This document shows positions 1-8,608 of a DNA stretch of 64,000 nucleotides, piece by piece. Under the pieces are notes generated by a model that searched no databases, was not told where the DNA came from, and worked only from the letters and a program-made list of their open reading frames with translations. The position numbers and the translations under genes are program-made. Numbering within the stretch: position 1 is the first letter of the stretch; the number at the start of each line of letters is the position of its first letter. This DNA comes from Verrucomicrobiaceae bacterium (lineage in GTDB: Bacteria > Verrucomicrobiota > Verrucomicrobiia > Verrucomicrobiales > Akkermansiaceae). The DNA is taken from NCBI GenBank assembly GCA_027487435.1, contig JAIYDP010000246.1, forward strand, positions 1 through 64,000, given 5' to 3'.

Positions 1-628
1 AGCGGAGACTTTTCAAATCCTCCTCCAGAAAGCCGCGGCGCTGCAATCCTACTAGATTCAATCCGCGCACAGCGCCGGGATTGCCATCGACAATCATGAA
101 GGGCGGGATATCTTGAATGATCTTGGAGCAGCCGCCAATGATCGAATGTGCACCAATACGACAAAATTGATGAACTGCTGCTAGGCCTGAAATGATGGCA
201 TGGTCTGCAACTTCAACATGCCCAGCGAGAGTTCCGTTATTGGAGAGAATCACATGATTGCCGACCTGACAATCGTGAGCGACGTGTGAGTAGCAAAGCA
301 TTAAGTTATCGTCACCGATACGTGTTGGTATGGAGGCGTGCGTACCTCGATGCACGGTGGTGTTTTCACGGAATACATTGCGTGAACCAATTTCCAAATA
401 CGTCGGCTCACCCACATATTTCAAATCTTGGGTCTTACCACCAATGGCGGCAAATGGAAAAAACTCATTGTTCGATCCGATGCGGCAAGGGCCCTGGATC
501 ACAACATGGCTATGAAGCCGGCAATCATCACCGAGCTCGACATCAGCACCGACGATACAATAGGGGCCTATGCTGATTCGTTCGCCCAAGCGAGCTTGCG
601 GAGAAATGATGGCAGTGGAATGAATCAC
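1..628 (-). CDS. lpxA: Acyl-ACP--UDP-N-acetylglucosamine O-acyltransferase, C-terminus cut by window edge
   Basis: First step of lipid A synthesis: transfer of a 3-hydroxyacyl chain from ACP to UDP-GlcNAc in the cytoplasm. Reading the minus strand from a GTG at 628 gives 209 residues with no stop, running off the left edge; the family is about 260 aa, so the C-terminal part is missing. The N-terminus ([15 protein letters not shown]) is typical, and hexapeptide repeats of a left-handed beta-helix run throughout. The segment [12 protein letters not shown] holds the conserved His pair around the catalytic site, and the [20 protein letters not shown] stretch is an LpxA hallmark. GTG is chosen because an in-frame TGA lies four codons upstream with no ATG between. 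It lies 77 bp downstream of the phosphorylase gene on the same strand. Family identity is very sure. Confidence 0.95.
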   Translation of the reverse strand, partial: MIHSTAIISPQARLGERISIGPYCIVGADVELGDDCRLHSHVVIQGPCRIGSNNEFFPFAAIGGKTQDLKYVGEPTYLEIGSRNVFRENTTVHRGTHASIPTRIGDDNLMLCYSHVAHDCQVGNHVILSNNGTLAGHVEVADHAIISGLAAVHQFCRIGAHSIIGGCSKIIQDIPPFMIVDGNPGAVRGLNLVGLQRRGFLEEDLKSLR

Positions 629-705
629 GTGATTATTATTTCAAACGGTTGTTTCTCTGAGACCATTAATGACAACGCGGTGAGGGGTCAAGTCAAAAGC
701 GGAAA

Positions 706-1950
706 TCAGACGGAGATTTGTATGGCAGCGAGAAGTTGACGGATTGCATTCGTAGCTTGCTCTGCGGTAGCCGCGTGGACACGCCCTAACAAGTCTCCTG
801 ACGATACGGATGTTGCAGATTTGATCAGTTGATCAAATCCAACTCGGTGGTCAACGGAATCTGATGCACGATTTCTCCCTGCGCCAAGAAGTAGTGCGGC
901 CTGGCCGATCATGCCAGCATCCACTTGGGTCACCTGGCCTGATCGCTGTGCCTTTACTTCTCGGATGATCGGAGCTTGCTGAAGTAGAGAAAGTTTCAAA
1001 AGGTCGTCGGGGTTTCCTCCTTGGGCGATAATGAGTTCGATAAATTTTTCCCAGCATTTTCCGGATTGCAGAAGATCCAGCAGTTCATTCTTTGAAGTAT
1101 GAGTGATGATTTCTGCTTGAGATACAATAAGTTCTACTAAATCTCGCGGACCGTCACCGCGCATGGTATTTATGGACTCAATGACTTCTAAGGCATTGCC
1201 CACGGCATGTCCAAGTGGTTCATCCATCGCATTGATTTGTGTGACCACTTCGACCCCCATTTGCTTGCCTACAGCGACCATGGAATCGGCGAGAGCAATT
1301 GCTTGCTCACGAGTTTTCATGAATGCGCCACTGCCGTATTTCACATCGAGCACAAGCCTCTGGAGCGATTCAGCAAGTTTTTTCGACATGATCGATGCGG
1401 TGATCAACGGTATCGAAGGCACGGTGGCGGTTACATCCCGTAGCGCATAAAGTTTTTTGTCAGCTGGGCAAAATCGCTCCGTTTGCCCCATCATCACGAC
1501 ACCGATCTCTGAAACTTGTTGCATCGCTTGCTGCATGGTAAGATCGATGCGAAAGCCCGGAATGGATTCCATTTTATCCAGTGTGCCACCAGTAATTCCC
1601 AAGCCCCGTCCAGAGACCATAGGAATCCAGCAACCAGTGCAAGCAACTAGAGGGGCTAGGACGAGGGAAACTTTATCGCCGATTCCGCCAGTGCTATGCT
1701 TATCAACGATGGGAGGATGACCCTCAGGAAAAGAAAAACAATCGCCGCTGTTCATCATCGCGCGCGTAAGGGCAGCGGTCTCCGCAGCGTTCATTCCACG
1801 GAAATAAACGGCCATGGCAAATGCCGACATTTGAGACTCCATGACGTCGCCTTTGGTAAAGCCGTCGATGAGAAACTGGATTTCCTTTTCCTCGAGCACT
1901 TCGCCTTCACGCTTGCGGGCGATGAGAGTGGGAACGTGATAGCACATCAT
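706..1950 (-). CDS. deoA: Thymidine/pyrimidine-nucleoside phosphorylase
   Basis: Phosphorolysis of thymidine (or uridine) to base plus deoxyribose-1-phosphate in pyrimidine salvage; cytoplasmic dimer. The 414-aa product has the N-terminal helical domain, the phosphate-binding KHSTGGIGDKVS (about 84-95) and the family signature SGRGLGITGGTLDKMES (about 113-129), followed by the conserved LYALRDVTATV region and DVKYGSGAFMKT. Its length is slightly short against the usual 430-440 aa, with a compact C-terminal domain. The first ATG overlaps the stop of the upstream SHD1 gene as ATGA (1950-1947), so translation is probably coupled; a second ATG follows immediately. Whether it prefers thymidine (deoA) or is broad (pdp) cannot be told from sequence alone. 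Confidence 0.93.
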   Translation of the reverse strand: MMCYHVPTLIARKREGEVLEEKEIQFLIDGFTKGDVMESQMSAFAMAVYFRGMNAAETAALTRAMMNSGDCFSFPEGHPPIVDKHSTGGIGDKVSLVLAPLVACTGCWIPMVSGRGLGITGGTLDKMESIPGFRIDLTMQQAMQQVSEIGVVMMGQTERFCPADKKLYALRDVTATVPSIPLITASIMSKKLAESLQRLVLDVKYGSGAFMKTREQAIALADSMVAVGKQMGVEVVTQINAMDEPLGHAVGNALEVIESINTMRGDGPRDLVELIVSQAEIITHTSKNELLDLLQSGKCWEKFIELIIAQGGNPDDLLKLSLLQQAPIIREVKAQRSGQVTQVDAGMIGQAALLLGAGRNRASDSVDHRVGFDQLIKSATSVSSGDLLGRVHAATAEQATNAIRQLLAAIQISV

Positions 1951-2555
1951 GGCTTGCCCGAAATTCCGTTCACATAATTTTGATCCTCTGTGGACAACTG
2001 TTCGAGAGGAAAAGATTTTTCCGTTTGATCTTTTTCACGGAACACAAAAACGGTTTTTACGTTATTGATTGTCTCCATGCGCAAAAAGCGAGCGCGTAAT
2101 TTTTTGCCATCGGCATTTGTCCATTCGCGCATTTCGTAATCGCCGGTCATTTTTTCTTTGGCCTTGGTTCCGGCTTCAACGAGGGATTTTTGAATTTCTT
2201 CCTGCTTTTTGGTAGCCATCTCGAGCCAGGATTTTGGCGGAGGACTGTAGAAAAACCAACCAAGCACCGCAGTGAGCAATAGTCCCCAAACCAACGGGGA
2301 AAACATCAGAAACTTGTGTGATCGTTCAAGGATGGTTTTTTCTCCTGTTTCCACATTCACGACCTCTGAAATTTTCGTCACGCCAAAAGACAACCCGAAA
2401 CACCAAACGAGAATCGTTCCTATGAGATGTCCCACCGTGACAATTTTATTGTCCGGGATCACACCAGGATTCATACGATCGACCACACTTACGATGACAA
2501 ATCCGAGAGCCCAGAGAATAGGGATCAAAAAACCGAAACGAGTCCACAAAGTCAT
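1947..2555 (-). CDS. Membrane protein with C-terminal SHD1-like domain
   Basis: 202-aa protein of unknown role. Three hydrophobic segments are visible: about 5-27, about 42-60 and about 86-104. Next comes a charged helical stretch (KKQEEIQKSLVEAGTKAKEK) and a C-terminal module of about 55 residues starting at REWTNADGKKLRARFL and ending in PLEQLSTEDQNYV. That ending matches the SLA1-homology-domain-1 pattern (REWT..DG..I.A.f......V.L....G....ipl..LS..D..yv), which is abundant in Planctomycetes and Verrucomicrobia. The stop overlaps the phosphorylase start by 4 bp. The membrane topology and SHD1 call are seen in the sequence; the function is unknown. Confidence 0.82.
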   Translation of the reverse strand: MTLWTRFGFLIPILWALGFVIVSVVDRMNPGVIPDNKIVTVGHLIGTILVWCFGLSFGVTKISEVVNVETGEKTILERSHKFLMFSPLVWGLLLTAVLGWFFYSPPPKSWLEMATKKQEEIQKSLVEAGTKAKEKMTGDYEMREWTNADGKKLRARFLRMETINNVKTVFVFREKDQTEKSFPLEQLSTEDQNYVNGISGKP

Positions 2556-2692
2556 GGATGGAGAGTAACGAAAAAAGGCTCTTTGTAAATCAAATTTCGC
2601 AGCCGATTGCTTGAACGCCTAGACCGCAACCGAGCATCGATTACGTATTTAACAAGCAATACCCAGGATAATCCGAATAAACCCTAGAAAAA

Positions 2693-2772
2693 TAGCGGCT
2701 GTGGGACTCGAACCCACACTCCGAAGAACTCGATTTTGAGTCGAGCGCGTCTACCAATTCCGCCAAGCCGCC
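2693..2772 (-). tRNA. tRNA-Leu(CAA)
   Basis: On the minus strand a class II tRNA can be folded. The acceptor GGCGGCT pairs with AGCCGCT (first pair G-U). The D-arm has the leucine-type TGGCGGAATTGGTAGACGC. The anticodon stem is CTCGA/TCGAG with loop CTCAAAA, giving anticodon CAA (reads UUG). A short variable arm follows, then the T-arm GTGGG-TTCGAGT-CCCAC. No CCA is encoded; a T-rich stretch follows the 3' end. Confidence 0.93.
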
Positions 2773-2810
2773 TTTGCTATCTTTCGTGCGGCGCACAATC
2801 AACCGCATGC

Positions 2811-2838
2811 GCGAGATTTTGGCAATCAAAAATCTCGC
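2811..2838. promoter_or_regulatory. Perfect 10-bp dyad between tRNA-Leu and efflux gene
   Basis: GCGAGATTTT (2811-2820) and its exact reverse complement AAAATCTCGC (2829-2838) are separated by 8 bp. It sits between the divergent tRNA-Leu and the outer-membrane efflux gene, about 105 bp before the preferred GTG start. No T-tract follows on either strand, so an operator for a dimeric repressor fits better than a terminator. The symmetry is seen directly; the role is inferred. Confidence 0.5.
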
Positions 2839-2944
2839 ATAAATGCAAATTACCAAGAAAAATCTTCGCTCAACCTCGATTTCGTTTCATTCTTTCGCTA
2901 GATTCCCGCTTGCTGAATCTCATTTCATCGACATACTTCTGCCT

Positions 2945-4339
2945 GTGCATCACCGCTTCTCCACCATCCTGCTCACCGCCTGCTGTATGCTGACGGGTTG
3001 CCAACCCTCTAGCCCACCCGATGCGGCCCCGTCGCTGAATCTGCCGGCTTCATTCCGCACGGGAAGCACCACATGGAAACGCACTAACGCACCAAAATTC
3101 GACGCAGAAACCCCATGGTGGCGCGTTTTCGGTGACGCCGAACTGAACGCTCTCGCCTCTCAGATATCGACGCAAAACCTCACACTACAAGCAGCTGCCG
3201 CACGTCTTGAAGAAGCAAGAGCCATTTCGCGATCCTCTCGAATGGCCTTGATTCCATCGCTCGATTTTTCCCCCTCGGGCGTTCGTAGCGAGGTGCGTAT
3301 TCCAGGAATGCCCACTTCGGTGAGCAACACGCAAATTACCCTACCCATCGATCTGTCTTACGAAGTGGACATGTGGGGACGGCTACGCAAGCAGATTGGC
3401 GCTGCTGAAGCGCGCAGCGATGCAGCTTATGCTTCCTTGTTCGCCAGCCGATTGGCTCTTACCGCAGATGCGGCGCAAAGTTATTGGTCATTGCGCGGAT
3501 TGGATGCGGATCAAGCCCTACTCAATGCCAGTGTGAAATTGCGTAAAGAAACACTTTCCTTGATCGAAAGCCGCTTTAAGGCAGGTACTGTTAGTGCTTT
3601 AGATGTGACTCGCGCGCAAACGGAAGTTGCCAGTGCAGAAGCAGAACTCGTAGGCCTGGCGCGCAATCGATCCGCTCTCGTCAATGCACTAGCTCTCGTC
3701 ACTGGACGTGCGGCTGGCACCATTTCGATCCCCGTTCGCACAGAACTTCCTGCTCCGCCGAAAATTCCTGCGGGGATTCCCTCCGATTTGTTGTTGCGAC
3801 GTCCCGACTTGCGCATTGCCGAGCGCAATGTGGCTGCCGCCAATGCCGATGTAGGAGCCAGCAAAGCGGCATTTTTTCCCGCATTGCGACTTCGCGCTGG
3901 CGGCGGAATCGACGATGCAAATTACGCTGATCTTCTCCGCGCCGAAACCTTAGTGTTTTCGATAGGCTATTCGATCACCTATCCGATCTTAGGCCAGCGC
4001 AACTTGATCGCACAAAAAGACGCCGCCGTAGCCCGCCACAAAGTCGCCAGTGCGGAATACAAGCAGACCGTTTTGCTATCTCTGCGTGAGGCCGAAGATG
4101 CACTTCAAGCGCTTGATTTTCTCGCACAGCAAGAAAGTGCACAAATCAAAGCCGTCACCGCAGCACAGCAATCGCTCGACTTATCCCAAGAGCGCTTCTC
4201 CGCAGGCTTGATCAGTTTTCTTGAGGTTGTCGAAACCGAGAGAACTTTATTGGCAAACAAACGCTTAGCGAACAACCTTAGAGCACAGCGCTTGGCTCTA
4301 TCCGTGAGCTTGATCAAAGCCTTAGGAGGCACTTGGTAA
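2945..4339 (+). CDS. TolC/NodT-family outer-membrane efflux lipoprotein
   Basis: Outer-membrane channel of a tripartite (RND or similar) efflux pump. From the GTG at 2945 the product starts with a lipoprotein signal peptide ending in the lipobox LTGC; Cys19 would be acylated. Reading from the earlier ATG at 2843 would put 34 unlikely residues before it. NodT hallmarks follow: PWWRVFGDAELNALASQ, then LSYEVDMWGRLR, then an internal duplication of the OEP coiled-coil repeat, with PSDLLLRRPDLRIAERNV at the repeat junction and SLREAEDALQ near the end. No inner-membrane pump or periplasmic adaptor gene is adjacent, so its partner must be encoded elsewhere. The dyad at 2811-2838 may control it. Confidence 0.88.
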   Translation: MHHRFSTILLTACCMLTGCQPSSPPDAAPSLNLPASFRTGSTTWKRTNAPKFDAETPWWRVFGDAELNALASQISTQNLTLQAAAARLEEARAISRSSRMALIPSLDFSPSGVRSEVRIPGMPTSVSNTQITLPIDLSYEVDMWGRLRKQIGAAEARSDAAYASLFASRLALTADAAQSYWSLRGLDADQALLNASVKLRKETLSLIESRFKAGTVSALDVTRAQTEVASAEAELVGLARNRSALVNALALVTGRAAGTISIPVRTELPAPPKIPAGIPSDLLLRRPDLRIAERNVAAANADVGASKAAFFPALRLRAGGGIDDANYADLLRAETLVFSIGYSITYPILGQRNLIAQKDAAVARHKVASAEYKQTVLLSLREAEDALQALDFLAQQESAQIKAVTAAQQSLDLSQERFSAGLISFLEVVETERTLLANKRLANNLRAQRLALSVSLIKALGGTW

Positions 4340-4360
4340 TGCCATAGGAAATTTTTCGAT

Positions 4361-5197
4361 ATGATAGGATCCAATCTTCAAATCGGCGAAGGCCGAGACC
4401 GCGAACTACTACACAACTCAGAAACATTCTGCTACAAGGAAACCTCGACAGGCCCACTGCTCGCTCACGTTTACGATGATAAGCTCAACGCTGCTCCCGC
4501 AAAGCCACTGCTCATCTTTTTCCATGGTGGTTTCTGGGACACACCTGCAATATCTCAATTCGCTACCCAAGCACTTCATTTCATGGCACGTGGATGCGTC
4601 AGCATCCTCGCGGAGACGCGTGTCAAAAGCAAACATCAATCGACCCCTCTTGATGCGGTGGAAGATGCCATGGAGTTGATCATCGGCACCAAGAAACATA
4701 CCGAGCTGTTAGGAGTGGATCCTAAAAAAATCATCTTAGTCGGCTCTGCTGGCGGGGCGTTTCTGGCACTCCAAGCAGCGATGAAAAAAATGCCTCCGAG
4801 CGATGATGGTTTCGATGCCGTTCCCGCTGCGGTTATTGCACTCAGTGCCCTCGTCAACACCTGCCCGGGCACGGAATACGCGGCAAAATTTCCCACATCC
4901 GCCGACGCAAAACATCACAGCCCCTCGAAGCTCATTCGCAAAAAACTTCCACCCATGCTGTTTCTCCACGGGAAAAACGACCACATCACTCCCCTCGCCC
5001 ACGTGCTTTCCTTCCGCCGATGGATGAAATGGAAAGGTAATCGCATTGATGTTATCGAATACGAAGCCGCAGACCATCGATTTTTCAACTTCAACGTTAG
5101 CCACGCCCACCACGACCGCGCGCTTGCAGCGATGGAGAATTTCCTGTTAGAACTCGATCTGCTCGATGCTCCAAAAAACGACTCCTTTGCTGATTGA
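4361..5197 (+). CDS. Alpha/beta hydrolase (esterase/lipase type)
   Basis: 278-aa serine hydrolase without a clear signal peptide. It has the oxyanion-hole motif HGGFW (55-59), the nucleophile elbow GSAGG (Ser129), an acid in HGKNDHITP (Asp207) and a candidate catalytic His in ADHRF (His239). This is the full triad in the right order and spacing for the fold. The HGG motif and dienelactone/BD-FAE-like layout suggest a carboxylesterase on small acyl esters; the substrate cannot be read from the sequence. It lies 21 bp after the efflux gene on the same strand and could be cotranscribed. It ends 15 bp before the converging Spx-like gene. Confidence 0.82.
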   Translation: MIGSNLQIGEGRDRELLHNSETFCYKETSTGPLLAHVYDDKLNAAPAKPLLIFFHGGFWDTPAISQFATQALHFMARGCVSILAETRVKSKHQSTPLDAVEDAMELIIGTKKHTELLGVDPKKIILVGSAGGAFLALQAAMKKMPPSDDGFDAVPAAVIALSALVNTCPGTEYAAKFPTSADAKHHSPSKLIRKKLPPMLFLHGKNDHITPLAHVLSFRRWMKWKGNRIDVIEYEAADHRFFNFNVSHAHHDRALAAMENFLLELDLLDAPKNDSFAD

Positions 5198-5212
5198 ACA
5201 GCGTCAAACCAC

Positions 5213-5569
5213 TCAGCCCAGTAGTTTGTCCTGCCACTGCTCAACTCGGAAGCCGGACAGCATCACTCCTTTGCTCTGATCGATCAAAAACGGACGCTTG
5301 CAGAGATTGCCATTCATTTGAATCAAGTCAAAAACCTCCGCCGCCGTCATGCCATCGAGAGTTTCTTTTAGGCCCATGGCGCGATAGTCCATGCCGGATG
5401 TATTGAGAAGTTTGCGGATATCGCCCAGCTCTTGCAGTGCATAAGCAAGCTCTTCTGGGTTCGGAGGTGTCTCACGAATCGGCAACACCTCCACGACTAT
5501 CCCCTGCTCTTCCAACCAGCGCATCGCATCGCGACAAGTCGAACACTTGGCATAAATGTAGCAGCGCAT
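5213..5569 (-). CDS. Spx/ArsC-like (YffB-type) thioredoxin-fold protein
   Basis: 118 aa with the thioredoxin-fold ArsC family layout. An N-terminal strand is followed by C9-S-T-C12, then ELGDIRKLLNTSG and the conserved NGNLCKRPFLI near the C-terminus, where arsenate reductases have the Arg that binds the oxyanion. The CXXC pair and short length match Spx/MgsR/YffB proteins, which act as redox-responsive regulators or reductases, more than true arsenate reductase. The start overlaps the stop of the upstream MFS gene (TGATG), so the two are probably translated together. Confidence 0.85.
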   Translation of the reverse strand: MRCYIYAKCSTCRDAMRWLEEQGIVVEVLPIRETPPNPEELAYALQELGDIRKLLNTSGMDYRAMGLKETLDGMTAAEVFDLIQMNGNLCKRPFLIDQSKGVMLSGFRVEQWQDKLLG

Positions 5570-6933
5570 CAGTCTTGAGGCAGGGGTTTGTCTTTTGTCT
5601 CAGGCAAGAAAGGCAGCACCAACACGCCGATCAGAAAGATCAAACACATCCATGAAGCCGCATCGCGAAATGCATCGATTTTCTCTTCCACGGATTTGGC
5701 ATTTTTTGCCATCTCAGAAGCCAAGTATCCCAAAGTGATCGGGCCTGCCGCAGCCAAATAGCGCCCGACGTTGTAACAGAAAGAAACTCCCGTGGAGCGT
5801 AGGCTCGTCGGAAACAACTCGGCCAAATAAATCGAAAAGCCAGCAAAAACAGAAAGTTGAAAGAATCCCATGATCGGAGCCATCCACAAAACATCCGTCG
5901 TGGACTTGAGATTCTGGAACACAAAAACCGTAACGATCGCCGCGCCAACAAAAAAGAACGCAAAAGCTTTTTTACGACCTGCCTTCACAGCAACTCGGGT
6001 AAATACCAACATTCCTGCAAACGCCCCAACGTTGAAGCATAACAAATTGATCGACATCCACAACGTTCGTCCAGACTTCACATCCTCAGCGGAAGCACCA
6101 TTCTGTTTCAAACTATTCTCGATCACATCGCCGACCATATCAGTGGAAAAAACACCAATGCCCCACAAGCCAATGACGCCAGCACATGACAAGATCATCC
6201 CCAAAAGCGCGTGCTTACGCCATGTCGGATGAAGAAACAACTCCTTGTAGGATCCTGTCTTCCGTCCTTGCGCAGCGGCTTTGTCCCTAGCTACCACCCA
6301 TGCGTCGGGTTCTTTCAGCTTCAACTGAATCGAAGCCGTCAACAACGCGGGCAAAGCCCCAATTAAAAAGAGCCATTTCCAAGTATTCTCGATGGTCGTC
6401 ATCGCTAAGCCAATGCCGATCAAGCCAGCCATGACATTTCCCACTGCGGAAAAGGACTGCAACACTCCCAAGGCTTTCGGACGACACTCATTGGGCAATG
6501 TGTCAGAAACTAACGCCACGGCTAGTCCAAAAACCCCACCGACGCCTAGGCCTGTGAGAAAGCGATAGATAGCAAAATCAGTCACGCCCGTCGATAACGC
6601 CGAAAGTCCTGTGGAAATCGAATACAACAAAACGGTCAATCCCAACATTTTTGCTCTGCCGTAGCGATCCCCCAAACTCCCGAAAATCATTCCACCTGTT
6701 GCCCAGCCAAGCACAAAGATGGAGGTCATGATGCCTGCCATTTTTTTTATGGCTGCCATATCCTGCCCTTTCATCAACGCCGTAAGAGCCGGCATTCGCG
6801 CCAAATTGAACAATTGCTGATCTAAGCAATCAAAAAGCCATGCCGCCGTCGCCACGATGAAAACAAATTTTTGGTAGCGGTTCAATTTCGACCACCAACC
6901 TGAAGTATTTTTCGTTACCGTCATATCTGCCAT
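5569..6933 (-). CDS. Major facilitator superfamily transporter
   Basis: About 454 aa with roughly 12 hydrophobic segments. The MFS signature between TM2 and TM3 is clear (GDRYGRAKMLGL), and the TM4-5 region reads FLTGLGVGGVFGLA. It resembles the sugar/metabolite:H+ symporter branch (SP/AAHS-like); the substrate is unknown. The start at Met 6933 (or 6924) is preferred over 6975, because the extra residues (RLSACHWFLMIAR) are not MFS-like. No strong Shine-Dalgarno is seen. It is cotranscribed with the downstream Spx-like gene by a 1-nt overlap. Confidence 0.87.
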   Translation of the reverse strand: MADMTVTKNTSGWWSKLNRYQKFVFIVATAAWLFDCLDQQLFNLARMPALTALMKGQDMAAIKKMAGIMTSIFVLGWATGGMIFGSLGDRYGRAKMLGLTVLLYSISTGLSALSTGVTDFAIYRFLTGLGVGGVFGLAVALVSDTLPNECRPKALGVLQSFSAVGNVMAGLIGIGLAMTTIENTWKWLFLIGALPALLTASIQLKLKEPDAWVVARDKAAAQGRKTGSYKELFLHPTWRKHALLGMILSCAGVIGLWGIGVFSTDMVGDVIENSLKQNGASAEDVKSGRTLWMSINLLCFNVGAFAGMLVFTRVAVKAGRKKAFAFFFVGAAIVTVFVFQNLKSTTDVLWMAPIMGFFQLSVFAGFSIYLAELFPTSLRSTGVSFCYNVGRYLAAAGPITLGYLASEMAKNAKSVEEKIDAFRDAASWMCLIFLIGVLVLPFLPETKDKPLPQD

Positions 6934-7038
6934 GCGCGCGATCATGAGGAACCAATGGCAGGCTGACAATCGCAAAAGAAAAATAGTCGAAAAATCGACA
7001 ACGGCGGTACATTCGGAACGAAGCCCAACGATTGCGTG

Positions 7039-8463
7039 TTACTTTTTTTCACGTTTGCCTTTGCCCTTGCTCTCGACTGGATCGTAATTGGGGTTCGGAG
7101 TCATCATCTGGGCATCCACTGACTGGCGCCAATCCTTGAGTTTCGCGAGAAGATCGGCCGCCCTTTGCGGTTGATCTTTGGCCAAATTCTTGCGCTCGCT
7201 GGGATCGGATTTGAGATCAAAGAGTTCGAGCTCTCCGTCTTCGAAAAATTCGATGAGCTTCCAATCACCATGCCGAATCGCACCGTATGGCTTGGTGCGA
7301 TGGTAATGTGGGTAGTGCCAGAACAGTGTGTCGCGGGCAGGAATACGACCCTTGCCGGTTAGCAAAGGAGCAAGGCTAATGCCGTCCATGTGCTCGTCAG
7401 GCCGCAGTTTCAGCCCTGCCAACTCTAAGAACGTGGGATAGAAATCCATGCCGATGACCATCTCCTCGCGGGTGGCTCCTTTGGTGATTTTGCCAGGCCA
7501 ATTTGCAATCATCGGTTCTCTTACTCCGCCTTCATGTGACCAGCCTTTGAAATCCCTAAGCCCACCGGTCGTTTCCCGATGATCACCGCCGTTGTCTCCG
7601 GTCAACACAATGAGTGTTTGATCCGCGATACCCATTTCCTCGAGCTTCGCTACTAGCCGCCCGACACTATTGTCCAAGCACTCTACCATTCCTGCCCGAA
7701 CCGGATTGAGCAACTCGTTCTTGGCATTTTCGAAACCATCGGCTTTCTGTTTGTACTTCTTCACCAGAGCTGAAGGAGCCATAAGGGGGCTGTGGAGGGT
7801 ATAATAGGAAAAATAGAGCAGAAACGGTTTTTTACCCGCATTGGCTTGAATGAATTCAACCGCCTTGTCGGTTAGTTTGTCGGTGAGGAAATCGCCCGGC
7901 TTTCCGTCATCGAGCCCAGGCATGCCAAAGGGCGAGAAATACAGCCCCGGCCCCTTAGGCTGCCCCCACTCGCGACCTCCGACATTGAGATCGAAGCCGT
8001 GGTCGGTAGGAAAATGCTTTTGCATGTCGGGTTGTCCGTTGGGCATCAAATGCCATTTACCGAAAAACCCCGTAGCATAGCCGCCATCTCGCAGTGCCTC
8101 CGGCATCAATAGGCGTTCGTGGTCGATCTTCATCTTCCAATTCGGGATCTTCAGCTTTGCCTTGGGCTGATTATGCCCAGCAATCCAATCTGTAAGATGC
8201 AACCTCGCCGGATATCTTCCCGCCAAAATCGCCGCTCGGCTTGGCGAGCAGACGGTGCAAGCGGCGTAGGCATTGGTAAATCGCATTCCTCCAGCGGCGA
8301 GCTTATCGATGTTCGGAGTCTCGTGAAACTTGGCACCATAACAGCCGAAATCTCCCCAGCCAAGGTCATCGACAAGCAGGAAAACAATGTTCGGCCTTGT
8401 CTCCTCAGCGCAAAGTGCATGAGCAACGACAAAGAACAGGATCATCATGGCTTTTTTGATCAT
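7039..8463 (-). CDS. Secreted sulfatase 1 (arylsulfatase A-like)
   Basis: Hydrolyses sulfate esters, likely on polysaccharides, in the periplasm or outside. The start at 8463 gives a signal peptide (MIKKAMMILFFVVAHALCA). Metal-binding Asp pair DD (32-33) sits in FLLVDDLGWGDFGCYG; the formylglycine motif is canonical CSPSR (Cys72); GKWHL and TGDNGG (Asp-Asn metal ligands) follow, with the C-terminal RHGDWKLIEF typical of S1 sulfatases. The tail is Lys-rich (KGKGKREKK). An earlier ATG at 8610 would add 49 non-signal residues and overlap the divergent prfA, so it is rejected. Its activity needs a formylglycine-generating enzyme, which is not in this window. Confidence 0.93.
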   Translation of the reverse strand: MIKKAMMILFFVVAHALCAEETRPNIVFLLVDDLGWGDFGCYGAKFHETPNIDKLAAGGMRFTNAYAACTVCSPSRAAILAGRYPARLHLTDWIAGHNQPKAKLKIPNWKMKIDHERLLMPEALRDGGYATGFFGKWHLMPNGQPDMQKHFPTDHGFDLNVGGREWGQPKGPGLYFSPFGMPGLDDGKPGDFLTDKLTDKAVEFIQANAGKKPFLLYFSYYTLHSPLMAPSALVKKYKQKADGFENAKNELLNPVRAGMVECLDNSVGRLVAKLEEMGIADQTLIVLTGDNGGDHRETTGGLRDFKGWSHEGGVREPMIANWPGKITKGATREEMVIGMDFYPTFLELAGLKLRPDEHMDGISLAPLLTGKGRIPARDTLFWHYPHYHRTKPYGAIRHGDWKLIEFFEDGELELFDLKSDPSERKNLAKDQPQRAADLLAKLKDWRQSVDAQMMTPNPNYDPVESKGKGKREKK

Positions 8464-8608
8464 CAGGGAAATAGGCTCCTCATCTTCCCGCAGCTTGTCA
8501 CGCGAAATCGTCATCCTTACGCACGACTTCATTTGTGGACGTAACAAATAGCCGTTTTTTTCGGTTTTCTTGTCAGCCATGACGTGGCATGGTGCGTCAC
8601 AGCTTCGC

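Noticed and set aside
5213-5569. True arsenate reductase (arsC)
   Set aside because: The CXXC pair and short length fit Spx/YffB-like proteins, and no ars genes are adjacent.
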